Positions 43,903 to 56,273 of a DNA stretch of 64,000 bases are shown here, in pieces. The number at the start of each line of letters is the position of its first letter. Within the stretch, counting starts at the first letter, position 1. A program made the translations under genes and the position numbers. This DNA is from Annona cherimola (Eukaryota > Streptophyta > Magnoliopsida > Magnoliales > Annonaceae): the NCBI GenBank assembly GCA_030490835.1, contig CM059972.1, positions 49,145,452-49,209,451 on the forward strand, written 5' to 3'. Below the pieces are notes generated by a model. That model was not told the DNA's origin and searched no databases. It saw only the letters and a program-made list of their open reading frames with translations.

Positions 43903-46900
43903 TGTGGCGCCCTGACCCGGGTGCCTAGAAGCCTTACTCCGGGATCTCTATTGATTGGTAAACGTGACTCAGGATTGTTGCCCTGATCACACGACGGGAT
44001 TTTTAATTAAATCACGTCCAAATTTTTTTTCATTCCTTTTTCTTTTCATCACTTAACAAACACTTGTCATCAATTTTACACATGATACTCATAATATCTC
44101 ATTACATAACATCATATCATCATATATGAACACATTCCTGACATCAATTTCACATATATTATTCATATCATAATAACTGACTTATCTACATCACAAGTTC
44201 TTTCAATCTAAACATTTCATACATACATATTTTGAAAATTCCATATAATCATTCATACCATATACAGACCAGCTTGTTGAAAAGTTTTCTTCATACTCTT
44301 TTCCTTTCCTGCGTGGCCTGTGCTGTACCTGTCTATGGTTGAGGAAAACAAAACATGAGTCGAAACTCAATAAGCAAACATTTTTCATTTTAAATGCATT
44401 TCTCACCTTTCAGTAGTGGACGCTTAACAAGCGTTCGACTAGCAATTGGAGGAAACCTTTTCATAAATACCTTTCCTAAACATTTCATAATCCCAATTCA
44501 TGGCAAACATATGCTTGTAAAACTTGACATATAAATTCTTTTTCCACAGACATATATATGTTCTAAAATATTTTTCATCGAAGCTCCTTTTCTCATGTCC
44601 TAAAATACTTTTCATAAAACCCTTTTTAAGCATATGCAACATGCAATACATCTCTGTCCATCTGGTAGGTGACACTTATCAAGTGATCATCCTTCCTTAG
44701 GAGAGAAACCCTTCCAAGTGATAACCCACGAGCCAGGCGACTATCTGTGTCCATCTCCCATTTCAGGAAGGGCACCGCCGGCATTTAGCCTTATTCAAGC
44801 GACTCGGCCTATGCAAGGGGGCCCAATTTGCAACCGCATCCGGCTTGCATATCCTCTACAGTAGACCTAGTACATAATCCTTATGCACACTTTTCCTTCA
44901 CATTCACATGCTAGCATGATTTTATAAAAACCATAGACCACAGTCTGTGTCCTTTTTCTGAAAACTTGATGCTAGTATGCTTTCATAAAATACTATAGAC
45001 CTCAGCCTGTATTCCTTTCAAATCTTGAAAACTGGGCTTAACCCATGTTAATGAGTTCTATACTCAAAACATTTTGTAAGGATGACCAACCTGAAAAGAT
45101 TTATATTTCATAAATCATTTGAAGTATTCAAGGAAAATATTTGAAATAATAATATTTTCTAACCATTTTGTAAATAATTTTTGAACAATAAAACGTCTTT
45201 AAAAATATTTGAAACAAAAAAGATTTTTCTTACAAATGCTTTTACCATTTATGGGTTTTTATGATCAAAGGACATGCAAGTACATGCTTTCATCTAATAT
45301 AATATACTTTTGTCCACCTGTCTTATTATTCATTTCTATATGGGATAGTCTTGTATAATCCTTTGAACATTACTCAAATCATTTTTAAAATTAATTTATC
45401 GTGTTGGCCTTCCTTAAATCCTTCTTAAAATAATAGATTTTAGAAACTCCAAAATAATCCAATATTTAGAGATCCTTTGAAACATATCATTAAAATACTT
45501 CAAAACCTTGTAATAAAACTTATTCTAAAACATTTATTTCAAATATCATTTTAAAATCTCATTTTCCTTTCAACACAACTTTTTCAACATTGTATTTCAA
45601 TATTTTCAACATTAAAAGGATTTGCTTCTAATGAAGCAATTTCCAAAACAATTTAAGATTACAGAGTAAGGTCGTATAAAATTGTATTTTCAAAAGGTTT
45701 TCTTGCTTACCTGCGTAGTCAACTTGTACCTTCCGCTTTTCCTTTTCCTTTTCCTATACAAATGAAAATGACTATTTATAACATTCCTTGCTTGCACAAT
45801 GAACTTATTTTTCTAACTTATATATGTTTTATCTCATACAACTATCTCCTATTCACATTTACACACTTGACTACTACTAACCATTTTTCTGTCATCTATA
45901 AATCACTAATTAAACATGATTAGAACAGAATTTAAAATTTGTTTTTAAACATTTATACATATACTCATTATTTTATGGCTATTTAGACCATGAAAATTCA
46001 AACATTACAGCTTAGCTATTTTTGACGTCACCTGATTGGGAATCATATTTTATCAAACCAATAAATTATTTTAATACTAAATTAAACATTATATATACAT
46101 GGATTAATATTCAGTAAATTAAAGAAACAACCCATGCCTGTTTAAATTTTCAGAAATTTTCAACCTTTCTTTCATCATCCATAAATCATATATTAAACAT
46201 GGTTTATACAGATTTAAAAATCTGTTTTGAACCTGTTTTCATGCCTATCATTTTTATCATTTCTATTTACTAATTCAACATAGATATAACAGAAATCAAA
46301 ATCTATTTTAAGCGTCACTTATACTCAATATTTTCAAGCCATATATTAAACATGATTTTAACAGAAATTAAAATCTATTAATTCAACATGAAATCAAATA
46401 GGGTATATTTTTAGCAAAATAGTCATCATATTAACATTCAGCAACCAAAATGTGATTTCCCGTTGAATATCCAACAACAATTCCATATCGTCCAGCATCT
46501 GCTTTCCCCTTTTTTTTCATATTGTTGCTGCCATGAACGCTCACCCTTCTAATTAAATTTCAGCAACGTCCCCATTAACTTAACCATAACCTTATCTAGA
46601 CGCAATTGGATGGGGAAAATTTTCAATTTAATTACATAAATGGATCATTTGAAAGGTATGAGAAATTAATAATCATAACCTATTGTGCTGAATTAATTAA
46701 ACAGCAAAATCATGCTGAAATATTAAATCATATATTCAGAAAACATTTATCATATAAATTAAAGTTCAGCATGATACTTTCTAAATTTATGAACTCCAAA
46801 ATCAATTAATCATTTTATCTAATTTAAACATTACATACTCAGAAAATTAACTTATTAAAATTATTGCCCGGTTAAAACTGAATTTCTGGATAACATTTTA

Positions 46901-48648
46901 AAATGAAAAAGAAATCACATTTTCAGACGTCAAACTAAGTCTGAAATTTTATTTTCAGACGTCAGTTTGTTCATTCATTCCATTCATCATTCATTTGCAT
47001 TCATCCTTTTTCATTTTATTATTATTTTTTTATATATGCTGCTATCCTTTTGAATGTCCATATATTTTCAAAAAAAAATATTTAAAATATTTAGACAGGG
47101 AACGAGCAGCATTTTCAGACATTAGGAAAATTATTTTAACATGAAGAAATTAAAGGAACGGAAGCAAAAAGGAAACAAATTAATAGAACCTGTTAAATGC
47201 TTTGAACGTCTTTGCTAAAAAAAATTGTTGTTGCTGTCCGTTCTCGCTTTTTGAATCAGTAGCCTATTTACGTCCATTAAGAGCTCCATTTATAAGTCTC
47301 TTTTATCGGTTTACCATAGTTTAAATTTGACCTAACTCAAGGTCACCGTTTATCATATTATAGGTGTTTAATTTTCAGCATTCCAGCATATATGCAGCTG
47401 TCCATGCACCGTCCACGGCTTCTTTTCATTTTCGTTTCTTTTTTTTATCTGCATTAATAAATTAATTCATAACTGCCTACATACACACTTATATATTATG
47501 AAAATTTTTCTTATTAATATATATACAATTTCTCACAAAATACACCTTTTAGAATTTTAAAAAAAATTCTATTTTATTTTAATTAACTAATTCATATTTG
47601 GATAAAAATCTCTTTTTAAAATTTTGGAAACATGTTTTCCAAAATTTCATTTCTTCACTAAATTGGGCATATTAAAATAGGCTTACCCATAAAATGTTAC
47701 CTCAATTGGAGCGAAGTACACATTTTAATTTAATCAAAATCGTATTTTGGTATAAAATTTCATTTTAAATACTTGTAAACATATTTTTTAAAATTTAATC
47801 CATTCATTATGTAGGGTATATTAAAATAGGCTTGCTTCTAAAATTTCATCTCAAATGGCCTTATATACATTAAGATATTAATTAACTAAGTAATTATATA
47901 GAAAAATAAAATATCAACGTAAATGCATGGTTGTGATTCTGGACGTAAGTTTATGCCTTTGGCATGCTTTCTCATGCACTCAAGTTAGGTAATTTAGTCA
48001 ACTATTTTTCATAATCTGATCCGTCTAGATTAGAAAGCACATAATTTAATATCTTCTATTAAACTCTCCTGTCCATCCGAGTTATAGATGCTTAGATCTA
48101 ATAAAAATAGTATGGATAAATATAAGCCCTTAGTTAAGACCCTAATTCGCCAAAATTTTTTTATTTATTTTTATTTTTCCATAAGGTCCATAAATTTAAA
48201 CAGTTTCAATTTTTACAATTCAGAATTTTGAAATTCCTTCCCGAAAAATTTGTAAAAATTCATTTCCATATCTAATATTTATGAAATTATAAATTACCTT
48301 CCATTTTCTTATAAATCTCAAATGTAACCTTTGTAAATTCCAATTAAGTCCCCTTTTCATCTCTACTCCCATTTTGTCCTTTTGTGGGAAGCTTTCTTTT
48401 TCGTATTTTGTGATTAAGTTATTCCAGAGTGATTAACTTATCACTTTATTTTAACTACATGATTACTATTCACGTTCCACTATTCACATTTACTATTCAT
48501 TTGAAATTATATTTCATAATTAATTATTTGATCCTTCAATTCTATATATTACGGAAATCATATATTTATTTCATATAAAAGGCAATATATTACCTAGGGT
48601 TTATGACCTTAGAGTTTCATACATGATCATAAAATTTGAGGTTTCACA
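43903..48648 (-). repeat. T4: Del/Tekay-like LTR (4.75 kb)
   Basis: Sense TGTGAAACCTCAAATTTTATG...CAGGGCGCCACA. The GC-rich block is at about 44705-44850. Directly outside its 5' end is GAGGAGGAT (minus, 48649-48657), a polypurine tract remnant, so this was a 3' LTR rather than a solo LTR. It is the same subfamily as T6 and about 600 bp longer, carrying sequence at roughly 45.8-46.5 kb that T6 lacks. No genes seen. Confidence 0.88.
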
Positions 48649-48657
48649 ATCCTCCTC

Positions 48658-50160
48658 TGTGGCGCCCCCGACCCGAGGCTCCACATAGTCCTTACTCCGG
48701 GGTCGAAAAGGGTTGGTAAACGTGACTCAGGATTGTTGCCCTGATCACACGAAAATTTTTTTATTTATATATATATATAACATCAATACAGATAACATTT
48801 TCATTCATCCAACTTGAAAAGCATTTCCCATATCATAATCTTAACTATTGTCTTTACATTATGAGAGTCATAATGATTGTCTTTACAGAAAAATCATCAT
48901 ATACACCATTTACATATAATTCTACATTCTCTCACATATTCTATACAGGTTGTACTACCTCAACTTAATTGTTTTCATCAACATTCAACATAACATTAAT
49001 CATACTATAAATTCATCTTCTTCTTTTCATACATGCAAAGGAATGCAAACATCTTGACATTCTTTTTTATACCTGTCCTTCTCCATGGGCCATCTCCATT
49101 TACCTGACTAAATTTTGGAAAATAAAACATGAGTACTAATACTCAGTAAGCAAGTCCTTTCCTTTTTTAAGTAAACATTTTCCATTTCCTTTTTGTGCAT
49201 AATATGAAAATGCAAATGCATTCAATGCACATATGACATTTTTCCAAATGGATCGCTAGCTAGGTGTCCACTACTTTATATTGCTCCCATTTCATTGAGG
49301 GCCCCGCCGGCCTCAGCCTGTATTAGCGACTCGGTCACGTTAGAGGAGGACATCCGGTCCAATTACACCTCTCTCGTAACCTAATCCTCGTGCACCATGA
49401 TCATTCACATTCACATGCTGGCATAACATTTATAAATCATAAACTTTTCATAAAAGCAGTTAACAAGTAATTAGCAATCATTTCATGTAAAACATTATAG
49501 GAATGACCATCCTTAAATACAATTCATAAAACATGTGAGCAAAAAATTTGCAATCATTTAGAAACATTTTAGAAAGCATATAACTTGCTTACCTGCGTAG
49601 TCAACTTGGACCTTCCACTTTTCCCTTTCCTTTTCCTATACAAACGAAAAGGACCATTTTTTCTCATATAAACATAATATCCCAGGATTGCACATTTCTA
49701 CTATTAACTCTGAATCTATCTTAGGGTTTTCTAACCCATGTGTGTTTCATATCAACTTTGACCCATTTCTACCTTTAGTTCAACATTGTCATCACCCTAT
49801 TCCAATTCACTTATGTTTACCATCTCTCACTTATCAATTCCATCTTTAACACTTGTTTTCTTTCCTTTAGTCAACTTCTTAAGGCAATTGCTTATGAACT
49901 TCCTAAGTCATTTGATGTCACCAATTCAAATAAGCCCTTTATCTTCCTTTTTCCATAAATTCAATATAATTATCTTCTAACTACATTTTCATGTTTGGCT
50001 AATACCAACCACTCTTATCCTCATTTGGTTGAACTTGTATCAAGGTCTAACCATTCCATTTATGTTGACATCATTATTTAAGGGTTAATTTTCGAAATCC
50101 TACTTAGGATTTGTAACACTTAGCTAAATCCAACATCTTGGACTTTTGCATTTTATACTT
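48658..50160 (-). repeat. T5: 3' part of another Del/Tekay-like LTR
   Basis: Minus orientation, ending in sense with GGGTCGGGGGCGCCACA, abutting the T4 polypurine tract. It belongs to a different subfamily, closer to T2/T3 in the GC-rich block (49255-49375). The CCTTTTCGTTTGTATAGGAA and GTTGACTACGCAGGTAAGC blocks are shared with T6. It has no recognisable 5' end; the sequence turns into plus-strand internal DNA near 50160. Confidence 0.72.
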
Positions 50161-50484
50161 AGCATATATTTCTTATAATTGACATATATGATAAGAATTG
50201 AATGAATTTTTCATAGCTTAAATTCATGTTTAAAACATGAATTATGAAATTATATGTATATATTGATGGCTAAAAATAATATTTTTAGTCAATCAATCAT
50301 GATTAATACATGACTAATAAAGTTAAGTATGTTGAATGAAAATATTAAACGAAACATTTATTTTGTTATCAATCATGATAAATTCATGATTAATATACAT
50401 GATGAAATTAAGTAGAGTAGTGATTTTGAAAGGAAATTATTACGAGTGATAATTTAAGAGATATCCATGTAAATAGTCAAGCTC

Positions 50485-51046
50485 TTATGATATAACAATA
50501 GCTATCAAGCAAGCATATAGATGACCCCATTTGAAGTCCTATATGGACAAAAGTGTCGAACCCCACTAAATTGAGATGAGATAGGAGAAGGAAAGCTAGC
50601 CCGGATCTATCAAGAGGAATGGTAGAAAAAGGTATAGGTGATCCGTTAATACATAGTCACGGCTCAAAGCCGACAAAAAAGTTATACCAACTGTAAGAGG
50701 AAGGACTTAAAGATTCAAGTCGGAGGTCATATACTTGTGATAGTAATGCCATTTAAAAGAGATTATGAGATTTCGGAAAAGGAGTAAATTCAACCCAAGA
50801 TACATAAGGCCATTTGAAGTATTAAAGAAAATTTGCCAATTCATGACTATTTAAATTATGAAGAGAGACCAATTAGAATTTTGGACTACAAAGTAAAGAA
50901 GCTTCGGAATCGAGAGATTGAGTATGTCAAAATCCAGTGAAACCAATATGTAGAAACGGAAGCTACTTGAGAACTTCGAGAGGAAGTCAAGAGGAAATAC
51001 CCCCACTTGTTTCAAGTGTAGTCGGTTTCGGAACGAAACCTATTAT
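50485..51046 (+). pseudogene. Del/Tekay-type integrase C-terminus (remnant)
   Basis: Badly broken plus-strand remnant of the end of a chromovirus-type pol. Recognisable pieces are MTPFEVLYGQKCRTPLN (about 50520-50570), RPIRILDYKVKKLRNREIEY (about 50870-50930) and VKRKYPHLFQ just before the polypurine tract, the normal end of Del/Tekay polyproteins. Frameshifts and stops are frequent. An inverted second copy lies at 60725-61290. It identifies the family to which the T LTRs belong. Confidence 0.8.
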
Positions 51047-51059
51047 AAGGGGGAAGGAT
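51047..51059 (+). other. T6 polypurine tract
   Basis: AAGGGGGAAGGAT immediately before the T6 LTR. Confidence 0.82.
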
Positions 51060-54000
51060 TGTGGAACCTCAAATTTTATGATCATGTATGAAACCCTAAG
51101 GTCATGAACCCTAGGTAATATATTGACTTTTATATGAAATAAATATATGATTTTCGTAATATATGGAATTGAAGGATCAAATAATTAATTATGAAATATA
51201 ATTTCAAATGAATAGTAAATATGAATAGTGGAATGTTAATAGTAATCATGTGGTTAAGATAAAGTGATAAGTTAATCACTCTGGATTAACTTAATCACAA
51301 AATATGAAAAAGGAAGCTTTCCACGAAAGGACAAAATGGGAGTAGAGATGAAAAGGGGACTTAATTGAAATTTACAAAGGTTACATTTGAGATTTATGAG
51401 AAAATGGAGGGTAATTTATGATTTCATAAATATTAGATATGAAAATAAATTTTTACAAATTTTTCGGGAAGAAATTTCAAAATTCTGAATTGTAAAAATT
51501 GAAACTGTTTAAATTTACGGACCTTATGGAAAAATAAAAATAAATGAAAATTTTTTGGCGAATTAGGGTTCTAACTAAGGGCTTATATTCATCCGTACTA
51601 TTTTCATTAGATCTAAGCATGTATAACTCGGATGGACAGGAGAATTTAATAAAAGATACTAAATTATGTGCTTTCTAATCTAGACGGATCAGATTATGAA
51701 AAATAGTTAATTAAATTACCTAACTTGAGTGCATCAGAAAGTGTGCCAAAGGCATAAACTTACGTCCACAATCACAACCATGCATTTACGTTGATATTTT
51801 ATTTTTTTTACATAATTACTTAGTTAATTAATATCTTAATGTATATAAGGCCATTTGAGATGAAATTTTAGAAGCAAGTCTATTTTAATATACCCTACAT
51901 AATGAATGGATTAAATTTTGAAAAACATGTTTACAAGTTTTTAAAATGAAATTTTATACCAAAATACGATTTTAATTAAATTAAAATGTGTACTTCGCTC
52001 CAATTGAGGTGACATTTTATGGGTAAGCCTATTTTAATATGCCCAATTTAATGAAGAAATGAAATTTTAGAAAACATGTTTCCAAAATTTTAAAAAGAGA
52101 TTTTTATCCAAATATGAATTAGTTAATTAAAATAAAATTGAATTTTTTTTAATTCTAAAAGGTGCATTTTGTGAGCAATTGTATATATATTAATAAGAAA
52201 AATTTTCATAATATATAAGTGTGTATGTAGGCAGTTATGAATTAATTTATTAATGCAGATAAAAAAAAGAAACGAAAATGAAAAGAAGCCGTGGACGGTG
52301 CATGGACAGCTGCATATATGTTGGAATGCTGAAAATTAAACACCTGTAATATGATAAACGGTGACCTTGAGTTAGGTCAAATTTAAACTATGGTAAACCG
52401 ATTAAAGTGACGTATAAATGGAGCAGCAGCAGCAAATTTTCTTTTTAGCAAAGACGTCCAAAGCATTTAACAGGTTCTATTAATTTGTGTCCTTTTTGCT
52501 TCCGTTCCTTTATTTTCTTCATGTTAAAATAATTTTCCTAATGTCTGAAAATGCTGCTCATTCCCTATCTAAATATTTTAAATATTTTTTTTATGAAAAT
52601 ATATGGACATTCAAAAGGACAGCAGCATATATATAAAAAATAATAATAAAATGAAAAAGGATGAATGCAAATGAATGAATAAACTGACGTCTGAAAATAA
52701 AATTTCAGACTTAGTTTGACGTCTGAAAATGTGATTTCTTTTTCATTTTAAAATGATATCCAGAAATTCAGTTTTAACCGGGCAATAATTTTGATAAATT
52801 AATTTTCTGAGTATGTAATGTTTAAATTAGATAAAATGATTAATTGATTTTGGAGTTCATAAATTTAGAAAGTATCATGCTGAACTTTAATTTATATGAT
52901 AAATGTTTTCTGAATATATGATTCAATATTTCAGCATGATTTTGCTGTTTAATTAATTCAGCACAATAGGTTATAATTATTAATTTCTCATACCTGTCAA
53001 ATGATCAATTTATGTAATTAAATTGAAAATTTTTCCCATCCAATTGCGTCTAGATAAGGTTATGGTTAAGTTAATAGGGACGTTGCTGAAATTTAATTAG
53101 AAGGGTGAGCGTTCAAGGTAGCCATGAAATAATGAGTATATGTATAAATGTTTAAAAATAAATTTTAAATTTTGTTCTAATCATGTTTAATTAGTGATTT
53201 ATAGATGATAGAAAAATGGTTAGTAGTAGCCAAGTGTGTAAATGTGAATAGGAGATAATTGTATGAGATAAAACATATATAAGTTAGAAAAATAAGTTTA
53301 TTGTGCAAGCATGGAATGTTATAAATAGTCCTTTTCATTTGTATGGGAAAAGAAAAAGAAAAAGAAAAAGTGGAAAGTACAAGTTGACTACGCAGGTAAG
53401 CAAGCAACCTTCTGAAAATAGAATTTTATATGACCTTACTCTATAAGCTTAAATTGTTTTGGAAATTGCTTCATTAGAAGCAAATCCTTTTAATGTTGAA
53501 AATATTGAAATACAATGTTGAAAAAGTTGTGTTGAAAGGAAAATGAGATTTTAAAATGATATTTGAAATAAATGTTTTAGAATAAGTTTTATTACAAGGT
53601 TTTGAAGTATTTTAATGATATGTTTCAAAGGATCTCTAAATATTGGATTATTTTGGAGTTTCCAAAATCTATTATTTCGAGAAGGATTTAAGGAAGGCCA
53701 ACACGATAAATTAATTTCAAAAAATGATTTGAGTAATGTTCAAAGGATTATACAAGACTATCCCATATAGAAATGAATAATAAGACAAGTGGACAAAAGT
53801 ATATGATATTAGATGAAAGCATGTACTTGCATGTCCTATGATCAAAAAATCCCATAAGTGGGAAAAACATTTGTAAGAAAAATCTTTTGGTTTCAAATAT
53901 TTTTAAAGACGTTTTATTGTTCAAAAATTATTTACAAAATGGTTAGAAAATATTGATATTTCAAATATTTTCCTTGAATACTTCAAATGATTTATAAAAT

Positions 54001-55202
54001 ATAAATGTTTTAAGGTTGATCATCATTACAAAACGTTTTGAGTATAGAACTCATTAACATGGGTTAAGCCCAGTTTTCAAGATTTGAAAGGAATACAGGC
54101 TGAGGTCTGTAGTATTTTATGAAAGCATACTAGCATCAAGTTCTCAGAAAAAGAATACAGACTGTGGTATGTGGTTTTTATAAAATCATGCTAGCACATA
54201 AATGTGAAGGAAACGTGTGCACAACGATTATGTACTAGGTTTACTGTAGAGGATATGCAAGCCGGACGCGGTTGAAAATTGGGCCCCCTTTGCATAGGTC
54301 GAGTCGCTTGAATAAGGCTAAATGCCAGCGGCGCCCTCCCTGAAATGGGAGATGGACACGGATAGCCGCCTGGCTCGTGGGCTATCACCTGGAAGGGTTT
54401 CTCTCCTAAGGAAGGATGATCACTTGATAAGTGTCACCTACCAGATGGACAGAGATGTATTACATGTTGCATATGCTTAAAAAGGGTTTTACGAAAAGTA
54501 TTTTAGGACATGAGAAAATGAGCTTCGATGAAAAATATTTTAGAACATAAATATATCTATGGAAAAAGAATTTATATGTCAAGTTTTATGAGCATATGTT
54601 TGCCATGAATTGGGATTATGAAATGTTTAAGAAAGGTATTTATGAAAAGGTTTCCTCTAATTGCTAGTCGAACGCTTGTTAAGCGTCTACTACTGAAAGG
54701 TGAGAAATGCATTTAAAATGAAAAATGCTTGCTTATTGAGTTTCGACTCATGTTTTCTTTTCCTCAACCATAGACAGGTATAGCACAGGCCACGCAGGAA
54801 AGGAAAAGAGTATGAAGAAAACTTTTCAACAAGCTGGTCTGTATATGGTATGAATGATTATATGGAATTTTCAAAATATGTATGTATGAAATGTTTAGAT
54901 TGAAAGAACTTGTGATGTAGATAAGTCAGTTATTATGATATGAATAATATATGTGAAATTGATGTCAAGAATGTGTTCATATATGATGATATGATGTTAT
55001 GTAATGAGATATTATGAGTATCATGTGTAAAATTGATGACAAGTGTTTGTTATGTGATGAAAAAAGAGGAATGAAAAAAAAATTTGGACGCGATCCAATT
55101 AAAAATCCCGTCGTGTGATCATGGCAACAATCCTGAGTCACTTTTACCAATCAATAAAGATTCCGAAGTAAGGCTTCTAGGCACCAGGGTCGGGGCGCCA
55201 CA
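51060..55202 (+). repeat. T6: Del/Tekay-like LTR with internal sequence on both sides (4.14 kb)
   Basis: TGTGGAACCTCAAATTTTATG...GGGGCGCCACA. On its left are pol remnant and polypurine tract; on its right are primer site and leader. Such an LTR-sharing tandem is expected after unequal recombination between elements. The GC-rich block is at about 54255-54400. Paired inversely with T4 across 2.4 kb. No genes seen. Confidence 0.9.
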
Positions 55203-55207
55203 GAAGT

Positions 55208-55219
55208 TGGTATCAGAGC
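55208..55219 (+). other. T6 primer-binding site (initiator tRNA-Met type)
   Basis: TGGTATCAGAGC five bases after the LTR end, the classic complement of the plant initiator tRNA-Met 3' end. An inverted copy is at 63833-63844. Confidence 0.92.
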
Positions 55220-55879
55220 ACGGATTGGTCAATAGGCGCAGAAAGAAAAGATTTGATATTACAAGGAGTAATATCAGAACAAAGAATGGTAAATAGATAT
55301 GGGAAGAAAGATATGATTGTGCAAGGATTGATGAATAGGTATAGGAAGAATGATGGAAGGGATAGATTGAAATTATAAGATATACCTATGATATGTTGAT
55401 TTTTACGGTTATATGAACATATGATGATTTGTCATAATTATGTTGCAAATATAGGAAATTGCTATGATATATATATTGATAGGTATATGATTCATAAAGG
55501 AAAAGTAATTTCTCACTATGAAAAGTGATGTTGGAAAGGAAAGTAGGAAAAAAATGTAAGATTTGAGAAAAATATAGATAAAAGGTGGATATTTAAGAAA
55601 TATATGTTATATGTTGTTTTAACTCCACCTTTTATGATTGACAGGATTAGTGATAGAAAGAGCTGCACTCAAGGTGAGTATGTAGTCGAAGAATCCTTCC
55701 TCGATGATTTGATAATTATATATTAAGAATTATGCATAATGAAAAGCTCATAAAAAAATGGGAGTGGAAAGAGGAAAATGAATAATGATGAAAGGAAAGA
55801 TATGGTACCACAAAGAGTGATATCATAGTAAGGATTGGTAGATAAGTATAGAAAGAATGAAGGAAAGGAGAAGATTGAA
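55220..55879 (+). other. 5' leader of a T-family element (truncated)
   Basis: About 660 bp of non-coding leader matching, in inverse orientation, 63200-63832. Contains repeated GGAGTAATATCAGAAC and ATATGGGAAGAAAG-like units. Cut at about 55880 by an inverted LTR piece. Confidence 0.7.
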
Positions 55880-56273
55880 AAATTTGTAAAAATTCATTTT
55901 CATATCTAATATTTATGAAATCATAAATTACCCTCCATTTTCTTATGAATCTCAAATGTAACCTTTGTAAATTCTAATTAAGTCCCCTTTTCATCTCTAC
56001 TCCCATTTTGTCCTTTTGTGGGAAGCTTCCTTTTTCGTATTTTGTGATTAAGTTAATCCAGAGTAATTAACTTATCACTTTATCTTAACCATATGGTTAC
56101 TATTCATGTTCCACTATTCACATTTACTATTCATTTGAAATTATATTTCATAATTAATTATTTGATCCTTCAATTCCATATATTATGGAAATCATATATT
56201 TATTTCATATAAAAGTCAATATATTACCTAAGGTTCATGACCTCAGGGTTTCATACATGATCATAAAATTTGA
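55880..56273 (-). repeat. Inverted T LTR fragment (first ~390 bp of the LTR)
   Basis: Reverse complement of roughly 51067-51453 of T6, lacking the outermost TGTGGAA. It lies between the leader and T8. Confidence 0.75.

Noticed and set aside
54191..54388. Minus-strand open frame (MIAHEPGGYPCPSP...) with similar frames at 58661-58858 and 7251-7478, which looks like a conserved small protein
   Set aside because: It lies antisense over the conserved GC-rich LTR block. The shared residues follow from nucleotide conservation. In T4 the frame is shifted and in T2, T3 and T5 it is absent.
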